From positions 140,810 to 204,809 of the forward strand of contig CAJUGV010000005.1 of NCBI GenBank assembly GCA_910586505.1: 64,000 bases of DNA, given 5' to 3'. Positions 15,607-25,061 of this stretch are shown here, in pieces. This DNA comes from an uncultured Paraprevotella sp. Its GTDB lineage: Bacteria > Bacteroidota > Bacteroidia > Bacteroidales > Bacteroidaceae. Numbering within the stretch: the stretch's first letter is position 1; the number at the start of each line of letters is the position of its first letter. Made by a program: the position numbers and the translations under genes. The notes under the pieces are model-generated. The model saw only the letters and a list, made by a program, of their open reading frames with translations. It was not told the origin of the DNA and ran no database searches.

Positions 15607-17892
15607 TTATTTCTTTTCAACTTCGTTCCAGCGGGGCGGATCGCGGTGCAGCAGTTCCTTTACAAAGAAATCAAAGCGTTTATGTTCACCGAAACGCTCG
15701 CCCATACTGTGTCCTACGCCTGGCAACACTACCAGTTCAAAGTCTTTTCCTGCTTTGATGAGTGCATCGGCTACCTGCATGGTGGAGGCCGGGTCTACGT
15801 TGTCGTCCTTTTCTCCTACCACAAGCATCAGCGGGCGGGTCAGAAGATGGGCGTTTTCTACGTTGGAACAGGCTATGTAGCTACTGTCTACCGGATAGCC
15901 CATCCACTGTTCGTTCCACCAGATTTTGTCCATCCGGTTGTCGTGGCATCCGCAACTGGAGTAAGATGCTTTGTAGAACTCGGGATGGAACAGTACGGCG
16001 GCCAGGGCTTCCTGTCCTCCTGCCGAACATCCGTAGATGCCTACGCGGGTACTGTCCATATAGGGATATTTTTCTGCTGCCGCCTTGATCCAGCGGATGC
16101 GGTCGGGGAATCCGGCATCTTTCAGGTTCTTGTAGCATACGTCTTCAAACTTCTTGCCGCGATAGGATGTGCCCATGCCGTCGAGCTGCACGACGATGAA
16201 ACCCAGTTCGGCCAGTGCCGTCATGTTCCAGTTGTAAGACAGGAAACTCTTCGGGGTGTAGGCATCGCCCGGGCCGGAATAGATGTATTCAATCACAGGG
16301 TATGATTTCTGCGGGTCGAAGTGAGTGGGACGCTGTATGATGCCCCACATCGGGGTCGTACCGTCACGTCCGGGAGCGGTGAAGATTTCGGGTGCTCTCC
16401 ATCCTGCCGCCTTGATTTTGCTCAGGTCGGCCTGTGCCAGCATCCGGTTCGCGTCTTCGCCTCCTGCCGTGCTGCGCAAGATGGTGACGGGAGCCTGTTC
16501 CACCGTGGAGTATTTGTCGATCAGCAGGGTAAAGTCTTTGTTGAACACGGCCGAATGGTTGCCGTGTTCCGGAGTGAGGCATGTCAGGTTCTTGCCATCC
16601 ATACCAATTCTGTAGTAGTGTATGTGATAAGGGTCCTCGTCCGGGTTCATGCCGCTTGCGGTGAAGTAGATGGCACGTTGCTCTTCGTCTACCCGGAGCA
16701 CTTTCCTCACCACCCATTCTCCCCGTGTGATGGGGTAGGCCGTTTTCCCTTTTTTCATGTCGATCATGTAGAGATGGTTCCAGTTGTCTCGCTCGCTCAT
16801 CCATATCATCTGCTCTCCTCCTTTGAGGATATGGCGGAAAGTGCGGTTGTAGTTGACGAACGTATTGCTTTTTTCGTCTACCAGCGTGCGTACTTTTCCC
16901 GTTTCTGCATGTAGTTCCAGCACACGGTATGTTTGGTGGCCTCGTTCATTATATTCGAAAATGACGCTCTTGCCGTCGGCCGACCATTGCGGACCGTAGA
17001 GATCGTATTGCCGGTCGAAGAGTTCGGTGGAGGGGATGACGGTGCGTCCCGTTTCCACATTGAAGATGCAGGGGTGCTTGAAGCGCAGTTCGTCGCCCGG
17101 TTTGGCATATTCCTGTTTATGGAGTACGGGCTGTAGCTGATGCCGGGGTGAACTCTCCACATAGTAGACGTAGCGTTTCGTTGCCGGTCGTATTTTGTTC
17201 ACACAAACGTGCTTGCCGTCCGGGCTCCATTGGATAAGGCCGGAGTAGTAGTTGCCCGCCGTGCCGTCGTTGCTCAGCGCGCGCTCCTGCTTTCCGTTTC
17301 TGTCGCTCACATATACGTTGTCGTTTTTGATATAGGCTTGCCGCATTCCGTCGGGAGATGGCACGGGCTCGTTTCTTTTCTCGTCATCCACCTCCATCCA
17401 GTGACGGGGTTTTCGCCATGGCCCTTTAGGCGGAAGAGCTTCCTTTCCGCCTATTTGCATTGTAGTTTCGAATGCGTTTTCAACGGTCCATCTGTACCCG
17501 TCGTGTTCAAAATGTATGCGGCCGAAGTGCTGTCTGTCTGCGGTGAAACGCGCCGGGCGTAGCATGCTGCGTTTCACTTCCCTGCCACTCTCCCGGGAGA
17601 GCAGCGCTGCCAGTGCTTCCATGTGTACGGGCCGTATGTCGGCCGTCTTTACATCGTTTCTGACTTGTCCCACATAATAGGCTGTGCCTTCGGGAGTATA
17701 AACGGAGTAGTGGAAGACCGTTTCTCCGTCCCATTGGATGTCCGCCGGGTCGTTGTACACTTGCGTGGCGTTGAACTTGTCGTAGAGGGAATAGGCCCTC
17801 CGGTAGTCTTCGGCCGTGCCTTGTGCCGCGAGGTGAGTCGTGACGAGGCATACGACCGGAAGAATAAGGCTTCGGATTAGGTTTTTTTTCAT
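15607..17892 (-). CDS. S9 family prolyl oligopeptidase / DPP-like peptidase
   Basis: This secreted 761-residue serine peptidase has a signal peptide (1-23), an N-terminal propeller of the DPP IV type (QWSPDGKHV, QWSADGKSVIFEYNERG), and a hydrolase domain with Ser623 (YGCSAGGQE), Asp696 (GEKDDNVD) and His728 (PGVGHSMG). The nucleophile elbow GCSAGG differs from the GWSYGG of the other S9 gene in this window. I see no clear paired-glutamate motif, so it may not be a strict dipeptidyl peptidase. It is the last gene of a three-gene operon, 26 bases after the CxxCH propeller gene. Confidence 0.88.
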   Translation of the reverse strand: MKKNLIRSLILPVVCLVTTHLAAQGTAEDYRRAYSLYDKFNATQVYNDPADIQWDGETVFHYSVYTPEGTAYYVGQVRNDVKTADIRPVHMEALAALLSRESGREVKRSMLRPARFTADRQHFGRIHFEHDGYRWTVENAFETTMQIGGKEALPPKGPWRKPRHWMEVDDEKRNEPVPSPDGMRQAYIKNDNVYVSDRNGKQERALSNDGTAGNYYSGLIQWSPDGKHVCVNKIRPATKRYVYYVESSPRHQLQPVLHKQEYAKPGDELRFKHPCIFNVETGRTVIPSTELFDRQYDLYGPQWSADGKSVIFEYNERGHQTYRVLELHAETGKVRTLVDEKSNTFVNYNRTFRHILKGGEQMIWMSERDNWNHLYMIDMKKGKTAYPITRGEWVVRKVLRVDEEQRAIYFTASGMNPDEDPYHIHYYRIGMDGKNLTCLTPEHGNHSAVFNKDFTLLIDKYSTVEQAPVTILRSTAGGEDANRMLAQADLSKIKAAGWRAPEIFTAPGRDGTTPMWGIIQRPTHFDPQKSYPVIEYIYSGPGDAYTPKSFLSYNWNMTALAELGFIVVQLDGMGTSYRGKKFEDVCYKNLKDAGFPDRIRWIKAAAEKYPYMDSTRVGIYGCSAGGQEALAAVLFHPEFYKASYSSCGCHDNRMDKIWWNEQWMGYPVDSSYIACSNVENAHLLTRPLMLVVGEKDDNVDPASTMQVADALIKAGKDFELVVLPGVGHSMGERFGEHKRFDFFVKELLHRDPPRWNEVEKK

Positions 17893-17918
17893 ATCATGTA
17901 GTTAGGTTGTCTTCTTTT

Positions 17919-19418
17919 TCAGTTTTTCTGTCGTGCCGGGACGGCCTCAGTGTCTCTGATCACCGAGGCAAATTCCTGTGGCGGGGTTTCGACAGGTCCT
18001 GTCATGAATTCCGGAATATTGTAGCTGCGCATGAAGCGGCGGTGCATGTCCGGATCTTCCTGAGGCAGTTCGAACGGTTTGCGTCCCTTGCCCTCTTTGT
18101 CGATATAGGCGATGAACGGCCGTGTGTAATTCCCGTCGTATCGTCGGCTGCTGAACACAACCCAACGTCCGTTGCTGCTCCATGAATGGTAGCTTTCCAC
18201 ATCGGGCGAATTGATTTCTGTCATGGGGCGCACTTGTCCGGTGCGCAGGTCCATCAGATAGAGGTCTGCGTCCTTGTGCCAGATGTGGAACACACCGAAC
18301 TCGCCCAGGGTGAACATGAGAAAGCGTCCGTCGGGAGAGATGCGCGGCAGTGTGGCGCTTTTTCCGATAGCGGCGGCGTCGAACACCATTTCGGGCTGTC
18401 CGACATTGCCGGTCGACGGGTCGTAGGTTCTGCGGTAGAGGTTGTATTTGATTTCCTTGTAGCGCAGGATGGTCTCGTTGTCCAGATTCTCTATTGTGTC
18501 CTTACGCTCGAAATGTGCGGAGGCATAGTAGAGGTATTTTCCGTCGGGGCTCCACCACGGGAACACTTCCAGTTCGTCGGCATCGCCCTGAATGCGTATA
18601 ACTTCGTTCTTCTCCACATCATAAAGAATCAGGTCGCTTAACATATCCTGCACCTCTACCTTTTGCAGGTCGCGGGTGTGGAAAGTCTGCCCTGTCCGGT
18701 TCACCGAATAGGCGATGAGTTTCTCGGTCGGATGCCATGCGGGATATACACCGCCCGAGATCAGCGAGTCGGTTTTCAGGTTTGCCTTGACGGTTTTCCC
18801 GTCGTAGGAAATCACTGTGCCGCCCATGCTCTCGCGCACATGGAATTGCATCCGTGCGGGACTGTAATTCTGGTAGGCATGGCAGTTGATACATTGTGCG
18901 TGTTCCACGTCGGAGTTGATCATGTTGCCGTAAATGATGTTTTCGGAAAATCCCGTCAGGTCGCGCTGATTGATGGTCAGGTCCTTGTAGGTGACGTAGG
19001 ACGGACAGATAAGGCGATAGGAGAGATAAGGGTCGATGTTCTCTTCTGCCACATGTATATGAAAAGGTTGCCGCCTGGTCCATTTGCCGTCGTGTTCCAC
19101 AAACACCTCCACTTCCATTTCTTTTCCTTGAGAGGCAGCCAGTATTTCGTGCCACTTCTTTTCCGGAGGAGTCACCTTGCGGTCGTCCGTGGTCCATTCG
19201 CCGCCGGGGTAAGAGATGCGTGCCGCATAGGCATCGGCTTCTTCGTCTATCATGAAGCACAGCGGAGCGATGTTAGGCGGAACCGTCACACCATTGTAGT
19301 CGGGATAAATTTCCGGAGCCTGCGGGCTTTCGGCATAGGTGTCGGGCATTTGGGGGGTGCAGCCGAAGCAGAGGGCGCCCAGCCATATGCCGGTCAGTGT
19401 TTTCAGAAAGGTGTTCAT
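17919..19418 (-). CDS. TolB-like propeller lipoprotein with a single CxxCH motif
   Basis: This 499-residue protein has an export signal ending at about Cys20 (LCFGC, a non-standard lipobox). An N-terminal beta domain runs to about residue 125, followed by a CINCH motif at 176-180 and a PD40/TolB-type propeller (AWHPTEKLIAYSVNRTG, WWSPDGKYLYYASA, RISPDGRFLMFTLGEFG, SWSSNGRWVVFSSRRYDG). CxxCH is the covalent haem-binding motif of c-type cytochromes, so the protein may carry one haem; a metal site is the alternative. It starts 2 bases after the DUF6057 gene and precedes the S9 peptidase, so the three are co-expressed. Function unknown. Confidence 0.8.
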   Translation of the reverse strand: MNTFLKTLTGIWLGALCFGCTPQMPDTYAESPQAPEIYPDYNGVTVPPNIAPLCFMIDEEADAYAARISYPGGEWTTDDRKVTPPEKKWHEILAASQGKEMEVEVFVEHDGKWTRRQPFHIHVAEENIDPYLSYRLICPSYVTYKDLTINQRDLTGFSENIIYGNMINSDVEHAQCINCHAYQNYSPARMQFHVRESMGGTVISYDGKTVKANLKTDSLISGGVYPAWHPTEKLIAYSVNRTGQTFHTRDLQKVEVQDMLSDLILYDVEKNEVIRIQGDADELEVFPWWSPDGKYLYYASAHFERKDTIENLDNETILRYKEIKYNLYRRTYDPSTGNVGQPEMVFDAAAIGKSATLPRISPDGRFLMFTLGEFGVFHIWHKDADLYLMDLRTGQVRPMTEINSPDVESYHSWSSNGRWVVFSSRRYDGNYTRPFIAYIDKEGKGRKPFELPQEDPDMHRRFMRSYNIPEFMTGPVETPPQEFASVIRDTEAVPARQKN

Positions 19419-19420
19419 GA

Positions 19421-21325
19421 TCAGTAGGTTTGTAATCCGTTGACTAAGAAATAAAAATAATAGAATGTGTGGCCGAACTGCGGGCGGAAAGCCTCAGCCA
19501 TTTGAGCCTCCGTCATACCGGCACATTGCTGCGTGAACTCCGTGAAACGGCGGTAGCTGTCTTTCACCTCTTGGTCGAAAGGCATGTGGCTGATGTCGAT
19601 CTTGTTTTCCAGATGTCCGTAAAGGTAGGCCGCTTCCTGATAATGCCGCGGCATGTGCTCTCCGTTGTGGAGCGTGGCATAGCGGAAGAAGCGCGGCCAG
19701 AACAGGTCGATGTCTTTCATTTGCAGGGCGGCTATCAGGCTTTGCTCCTGGCAGAGCGGGTCATGGCTGTCTTCGTACGTGAACGTTCTGAGCAGATACA
19801 TCTCGATGATGCTCATGTCGCTGTTGAGTTTGCTTTGCTGAGGCAGGAGCCGCAGAATGGGCTGGAACTCGCTGCTTTCGCGGATCCGTTCCGGATGGTC
19901 GAGAAAAGCCTCGTATCTTTCGGCCCATTCCTTTTGAAAGAGTGTGCGTTTGAGCATGTTGATGTATTTACGGGCCACTTTGAAGTCGCCGTTGGCGATG
20001 GATGTTTTCGCCATGTACTTCAGGTATTCCGTGCGCCATCCGAATACCACGCCGTCTTCCATGCACCAACGGTAGCAGTAGTTCTCCTGGCCGTAATGGT
20101 AGTAGAGGGCCTTGCCGCCCACATGGGCCAGACGGACGAGGAACGGTGCATTGGGGCGTGCTCCTCCCTCGCGGTATTGGAACATCTCGTCGCCGGCCCG
20201 TCCCAGGCGGAACAGTGCCAGGTTTTTATTCATCACCAGCAGTCGGGTAGGCTCCGCTGTGCCGCTCAGGAAGATGGCCGGTATCTGTTCCCAGTTCTCT
20301 TCTTCGATGGCGCGGGCCATGAGCAGCTCTTTCCGGAAGTTTTCGTCTGCATACCAAGCTTTCTTCAATCCCCATGCCGTGGCGGCCAATAGAAGAATAT
20401 GGCCTGTGATAATGAGGATTCCTTTTTTGAGAACAGGGGTGTAGGTGTGAATTAAGGCTCCTGCCAGGGGAACCGCAAACATGATGTAATAAGGTATGCG
20501 GTAGGAGGTGAAAACTTTGCCGTCGGCATTGAAACTCGGTAGCGCGGCCGTGTAGACGGCGTTGATATTGGTTTGTGCATAGAGATGCCATGCGGCGAGA
20601 GGAACACCGATGGCTAACAGGATGCCCGATAGGGTGGTCACGATGCGATGGCTGTTCCGTATGCCGGATATGCGCCAGCAGAGCACCAGCATGTAGACGG
20701 TGCCGGCAAGGGCATAGGCACCCGCCAAAGGGTAGCCTGCAATTGTCCAGACGCAAATCCAAATGCAGCCGGCCCAGGGATAGCATGCCAGCCGGCTGTA
20801 TATCCATACGGCCGTCAGGGCTGTCAGCATGCCGAGCGAGGCAGCGAAGAAATACCCCGGAAACTTGATGTAGTAGATGAAGTAGCCCATCTGTACGATA
20901 CCGGCCAGCAAGGCGGCGGGTACAAGGGCGGGCAGCAGGCTCCATGCGGCAGAGAGCCGGAAAGCGGAACGCATCACAAAAATGATGGAGGCCCATATGG
21001 CGACAAGCAGAGCGACACCGGCTGCCGGATAGTAGAAAAACTGGGTGAGAAAGCAGGCAGCCCATTGCAGCGGACCGCCGGGATAGATGTCAAACGTATG
21101 GTAGAATGTACTGTCTGGCAGGAACAGATTGAGTTCCTGTATCCGGAAGAGCGTTTCTTGCTCATAAGTGAAAAGGCAGAAGCCCAGTATGGCCGGAAGA
21201 ACGAGGCCGTAGAGCCAGGGCACAGCCTTTTCCAAGAAGCGGTTCGGCCGCTTTCTGTTCTGTCCGTCGGGGCCTGTGGCGTCGGGGTTGAACGGTTTCG
21301 AAAAATCGGTGTTCATGATGTTCAA
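19421..21325 (-). CDS. DUF6057 family membrane protein
   Basis: This 634-residue protein has a polar N-terminus and then about ten hydrophobic segments between residues 33 and 325 (for example VPWLYGLVLPAILGFCLF and GILIITGHILLLAATAWGL). A soluble C-terminal half of about 300 residues is probably helical repeats (LVMNKNLALFRLGRAGDEMF). This layout matches DUF6057, a Bacteroidetes family of unknown function. It is first in an operon with the CxxCH propeller lipoprotein (2-base gap) and an S9 peptidase. An alternative in-frame ATG lies 3 codons in, at 21316. Confidence 0.8.
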   Translation of the reverse strand: MNIMNTDFSKPFNPDATGPDGQNRKRPNRFLEKAVPWLYGLVLPAILGFCLFTYEQETLFRIQELNLFLPDSTFYHTFDIYPGGPLQWAACFLTQFFYYPAAGVALLVAIWASIIFVMRSAFRLSAAWSLLPALVPAALLAGIVQMGYFIYYIKFPGYFFAASLGMLTALTAVWIYSRLACYPWAGCIWICVWTIAGYPLAGAYALAGTVYMLVLCWRISGIRNSHRIVTTLSGILLAIGVPLAAWHLYAQTNINAVYTAALPSFNADGKVFTSYRIPYYIMFAVPLAGALIHTYTPVLKKGILIITGHILLLAATAWGLKKAWYADENFRKELLMARAIEEENWEQIPAIFLSGTAEPTRLLVMNKNLALFRLGRAGDEMFQYREGGARPNAPFLVRLAHVGGKALYYHYGQENYCYRWCMEDGVVFGWRTEYLKYMAKTSIANGDFKVARKYINMLKRTLFQKEWAERYEAFLDHPERIRESSEFQPILRLLPQQSKLNSDMSIIEMYLLRTFTYEDSHDPLCQEQSLIAALQMKDIDLFWPRFFRYATLHNGEHMPRHYQEAAYLYGHLENKIDISHMPFDQEVKDSYRRFTEFTQQCAGMTEAQMAEAFRPQFGHTFYYFYFLVNGLQTY

Positions 21326-21360
21326 GTTGTTTTTCCCGTGAGGGATTAGATTTTCATGTT

Positions 21361-21368
21361 CAAAGTTA
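21361..21368 (-). promoter_or_regulatory. Promoter -7 box of the DUF6057 operon
   Basis: The minus strand reads TAACTTTG, about 36 bases before the start codon. No good -33 was seen. Confidence 0.55.
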
Positions 21369-21441
21369 ATAAATCTTGCAGCGAAAGCGTAATATTTCTA
21401 TGAAAACTTTGAAAAAAGGCTGCGAGACAAACAAAAGACGT

Positions 21442-21449
21442 TATCTTTG
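21442..21449 (+). promoter_or_regulatory. Promoter -7 box of the GH2 gene
   Basis: TATCTTTG fits TAnnTTTG about 60 bases before the ATG at 21510, in the gap between divergent genes. Confidence 0.6.
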
Positions 21450-21509
21450 TATTTAATATTTTTAATTATTGACTAACCGCGTCTGTGACGCAATTAAAAA
21501 AGAAGTACC

Positions 21510-24500
21510 ATGTTTAGACAACTGATGTTTTCTTGTGCCTGTATGGCCGTGCTTTCGGCCGGAGCGCAGAAGGACAAGCCTTGGTGGCTGGACCCTGAGG
21601 TGAACGAAGTGAACACGATGGCCCCCCATGCGGCGTTTTTCGCTTATGAGTCGGAAGATTTGGCAGAGGCCGGCTGTAAGGACCGGTCGGCTCGTTATCT
21701 TTCTTTGGAGGGCAAGTGGAAGTTCAATTTCTCTAAAGATCATGACAAAGCACCCCGCGATTTCTTCTCGCTGAAGTATGACGATTCCCAATGGACGGAC
21801 TTTCCCGTGCCCGGAATGTTGGAGCTGAACGGTTACGGTGATGCCGTTTACAGCAATACCGGCTATTCATGGAAGACGCAGTTCAAGTCCGAGCCTCCTT
21901 TTGTGGAAGAACGTAACAATTATACCGGTTCATACCGCAAGATGGTGACTATACCGGCAGACTGGAAAGGCGACCGGATTTGCCTGCACGTGGGTTCGGC
22001 CACATCGAATCTGACGGTGTGGGTGAACGGTAAGTTTGTGGGCTACAGCGAAGACAGCAAAGTGTCTGCCGAGTTCGATCTGACCAAGTATCTCACACCC
22101 GGCAGGGAGAACCTGATTGCGATGCAGGTGATGCGCTGGTGCGACGGTTCGTATCTCGAAGACCAGGACTTCTGGCGGTTTACGGGTATTGCCCGCGAGG
22201 TATATCTTTATGCACGTCCGCAGGCTCACATTGCAGACCTTTTCATCACTCCCGACCTGACCGACAATTACACCAACGGAAAGCTGGACATCCGGTTAAA
22301 TGCAGCAGGGGCCAAAGGGCGGACGGTGGTGTTCTCGCTTCGCGACAAGGACGGAAAGGAAGTGGCTTCGCAAACAGCCAAAGTCGGCTCCGACGGTGAG
22401 GCGAAAGTCGGTATGGACGTGAAGAATCCGTTGAAATGGACGGCTGAAACACCCCACCTTTATATGCTCTATACGACTTTGATGGATGGCAATAGTGTGG
22501 CCGAAGTGGTGCCGCAGCGTGTGGGTTTCCGCAAGGTGGAAATCAAGAACGCTCAGGTGCTGGTGAACGGCAAGCCGGTGTTGTTCAAAGGAGCGGACCG
22601 CCACGAACTTGACCCGGTGACGGGATATGTGGTGTCTGTGGAACGCATGCTCGAAGACATACGTATCATGAAGGAACTCAATATCAATGCCGTGCGTACC
22701 TGTCATTATCCCGACGATCCACGTTGGTATGAGCTTTGCGACATCTACGGGCTTTATCTTGTGGCGGAAGCCAATATAGAGAGTCACGGAATGGGCTACG
22801 GCGACAAGACGCTGGCCAAGAACGCCTCTTACGAGAAAGCGCATATGGAACGTAACGAGAGCAATGTGAAAATATACAAGAACCACCCTTCCATCATCTT
22901 CTGGAGTTTGGGTAACGAGGCCGGTTACGGACCGAATTTTGAAAAAGCCTATGATTTTGTGAAGGCTTACGACCCGAGCCGCCCGTGTCAGTACGAGCAG
23001 GCAGGCCAAAACGGCAAGACGGACATCTTCTGTCCGATGTACTATGACTACGGAAACTGCGAACGTTATGCCAAGGGAGACAATCCGCGTCCGCTCATAC
23101 AGTGCGAGTATGCACATGCCATGGGTAATTCCATGGGCGGTTTCAAGGAATATTGGGACATGACACGCAAGTATCCCAAGTATCAGGGCGGCTTCATCTG
23201 GGACTTCGTAGACCAGGGACTGCGTGTGAAGAACAAGCAGGGTAAGACGATTTATGCTTATGGCGGTGACTTCGGCCGTTATCCGGCCAGCGACCACAAC
23301 TTCAACTGTAACGGTATTATCAATCCCGACCGCAAGCCCAATCCGCATGCCAATGAAGTACGCTATTACTATCAGGACATCTGGGCCACGCCGAAGAATC
23401 TGCAGGCCGGCGAGATAGAGATATACAACGAATACTTTTTCAAGGCCCTCGATAACGTGGAGCTGCGCTGGACGCTGGAGAGCGAAGGACGTGTGCTGGC
23501 CAACGGACGCAATATGCTCGATGTGCCCGCACAGCAGAAGCGCACGGTGAAACTGGACGGTTTCCGTATGCCCGAGGATACAAAGGGCGAGGTGGTGCTC
23601 AATCTGGATTTCGTATTGAAGCAGGGAGAGCCTATGCTTGACGCCGGATATGCCGTGGCGCGCGAGCAGTTTGTGCTGAATGCTTATCAGTTCCCCACGA
23701 TGGAAAGCGTAATGGCCGCATGTCCGGACCGTAAGGGGGTTCAGAAGGTGGCCAAGGAAGAGCAGGAAGCCTGCGTGACGCTGACTGCCGGTCCGACTTC
23801 CGTCACTTTCAACCGCTGGACGGGATGGATTGATTATCTTGATGTGGATGGCCGTCCGATGCTGGAAGAAGGCTATGCCGTCACTCCCGATTTCTGGCGC
23901 GCACCCACAGACAACGATTACGGTGCCAACGCGCAGCGGAATTTGCGTGCCTGGAAGAATCCCGAACTCAAACTCAAATCGTTCGATGTGAAGTGGAGTG
24001 AGAAGGATTCGGAGAAACATGTGGTGGCAGTATATGACATGCCGTCGGTGGATGCCGTGCTTACCATGACTTATACCTTGACTGCTGCAGGCGAACTGGT
24101 GGTAAGCGAGGATATGAAGGTGAACAAGGATGCCAAGCACAAACCCGAACTGATGCGTTTCGGTATGCAGATTGTCATGCCCGGCGAGTTCGGCAGACTG
24201 ACTTACTACGGCAAAGGTCCGGGTGAGAACTATGCAGACCGTCACGACGGTGATCGCCTGGGACGCTATGATGCCGCAGTGGCCGATCAGTATTGGGGAT
24301 ATGTGCGTCCGCAGGAGAGCGGTAACAAAACCGAGGTTCGTTACTGGGATGTGAAAGATGAGAATGGCAAGGGACTGGAGTTCTATTCCTTTGCACCGAT
24401 GGAGTGCAGCACGCTGAATTATCTGGCTTCCGATCTGGACGACGGATTGGACAAGGCTGCTCGTCAGAGCCATTCGGGCGACCTGACACCGCGTGATTTC

Positions 24501-24629
24501 AGTGTGGTGAAGCTGGCATCCCGTCAGCGCGGTCTGGCTTGTGTGAACAGTTGGGGTGCTGTTCCGCTCGAAAAGTACCGCCTGCCTTATCAGGATTATA
24601 GCTTTACTTACGTGATACGTCCGCTCTAA
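21510..24629 (+). CDS. GH2 beta-galactosidase, LacZ type
   Basis: This secreted 1039-residue protein has a short signal peptide and the five-domain LacZ layout: sugar-binding sandwich (NGKFVGYSEDSK), immunoglobulin-like domain, TIM barrel and a C-terminal Bgal small-chain domain (TYYGKGPGENYADRHDGDRLG). The acid/base is Glu470 (SLGNEAGYG) and the nucleophile Glu533 (QCEYAHAMGNS). Length and motifs fit LacZ-type beta-galactosidases, which release galactose from oligosaccharides. The periplasmic location and neighbouring CAZymes suggest plant or host glycans rather than lactose. It has its own promoter and terminator. Confidence 0.93.
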   Translation: MFRQLMFSCACMAVLSAGAQKDKPWWLDPEVNEVNTMAPHAAFFAYESEDLAEAGCKDRSARYLSLEGKWKFNFSKDHDKAPRDFFSLKYDDSQWTDFPVPGMLELNGYGDAVYSNTGYSWKTQFKSEPPFVEERNNYTGSYRKMVTIPADWKGDRICLHVGSATSNLTVWVNGKFVGYSEDSKVSAEFDLTKYLTPGRENLIAMQVMRWCDGSYLEDQDFWRFTGIAREVYLYARPQAHIADLFITPDLTDNYTNGKLDIRLNAAGAKGRTVVFSLRDKDGKEVASQTAKVGSDGEAKVGMDVKNPLKWTAETPHLYMLYTTLMDGNSVAEVVPQRVGFRKVEIKNAQVLVNGKPVLFKGADRHELDPVTGYVVSVERMLEDIRIMKELNINAVRTCHYPDDPRWYELCDIYGLYLVAEANIESHGMGYGDKTLAKNASYEKAHMERNESNVKIYKNHPSIIFWSLGNEAGYGPNFEKAYDFVKAYDPSRPCQYEQAGQNGKTDIFCPMYYDYGNCERYAKGDNPRPLIQCEYAHAMGNSMGGFKEYWDMTRKYPKYQGGFIWDFVDQGLRVKNKQGKTIYAYGGDFGRYPASDHNFNCNGIINPDRKPNPHANEVRYYYQDIWATPKNLQAGEIEIYNEYFFKALDNVELRWTLESEGRVLANGRNMLDVPAQQKRTVKLDGFRMPEDTKGEVVLNLDFVLKQGEPMLDAGYAVAREQFVLNAYQFPTMESVMAACPDRKGVQKVAKEEQEACVTLTAGPTSVTFNRWTGWIDYLDVDGRPMLEEGYAVTPDFWRAPTDNDYGANAQRNLRAWKNPELKLKSFDVKWSEKDSEKHVVAVYDMPSVDAVLTMTYTLTAAGELVVSEDMKVNKDAKHKPELMRFGMQIVMPGEFGRLTYYGKGPGENYADRHDGDRLGRYDAAVADQYWGYVRPQESGNKTEVRYWDVKDENGKGLEFYSFAPMECSTLNYLASDLDDGLDKAARQSHSGDLTPRDFSVVKLASRQRGLACVNSWGAVPLEKYRLPYQDYSFTYVIRPL

Positions 24630-24665
24630 GCGGAGGCCTGATTCGCCTCAGGCGGATGATTCTTT

Positions 24666-24705
24666 GCCGGAAACGATTTCTTCGTGAAGTCGTTTCCGGC
24701 TTTTT
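24666..24705 (+). terminator. Rho-independent terminator of the GH2 gene
   Basis: GCCGGAAACGA (24666-24676) pairs perfectly with TCGTTTCCGGC (24690-24700) and is followed by TTTTT. Confidence 0.9.
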
Positions 24706-24825
24706 CATGGCGTGCTGCGGATGCGACAAAGCGTGTGGACCGACGAATAAATGTCAGGAAAACGGGGGATGCGCGGATGCGGTGCGCAAGGCGGCGGATT
24801 TTCGTCCGCAGTAAATTAAAAAATA

Positions 24826-24877
24826 CTCCGCAAGAAAATAAATTTTCATGGGCACGAAATTTTATTTTCTTGCGGAG
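24826..24877. repeat. Long intergenic hairpin of the TCTTGCGGA type
   Basis: CTCCGCAAGAAAATAAATTTTC (24826-24847) pairs with 24856-24877 over 22 bases with one mismatch and an 8-base loop. It lies in the 432-base gap between the GH2 terminator and the GH128-like gene terminator, so it is not obviously a terminator of either. Apart from this and the two terminators, I see nothing in the gap. It resembles the hairpins at 5841 and 51801. Confidence 0.6.
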
Positions 24878-24956
24878 ATTTACATAAGGTTGTGAATCAT
24901 AGATTTAGGAGAAAACAGGAACGTATGGTGAACGTTTGTTTTGTATATTATTTTAT

Positions 24957-25007
24957 AGAAAGACCATGCGCTTCCGAACAGCCGTTAATCGGTTCGGAAG
25001 CGCATGG
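24957..25007 (-). terminator. Hairpin terminator of the GH128-like gene
   Basis: CCATGCGCTTCCGAAC (24964-24979) pairs perfectly over 16 bases with 24992-25007. On the minus strand it is followed by TCTTTCTAT, only loosely T-rich. Confidence 0.75.
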
Positions 25008-25061
25008 CCGAGATTCGGGTCTTATTTGCAAACCGTTCGGTTTGTGAGCGGTCGGGCTTGT

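Noticed and set aside
22296..24473. A minus-strand open frame of 725 codons inside the GH2 gene
   Set aside because: Antisense shadow produced by the codon bias of the beta-galactosidase gene; no recognisable domain.
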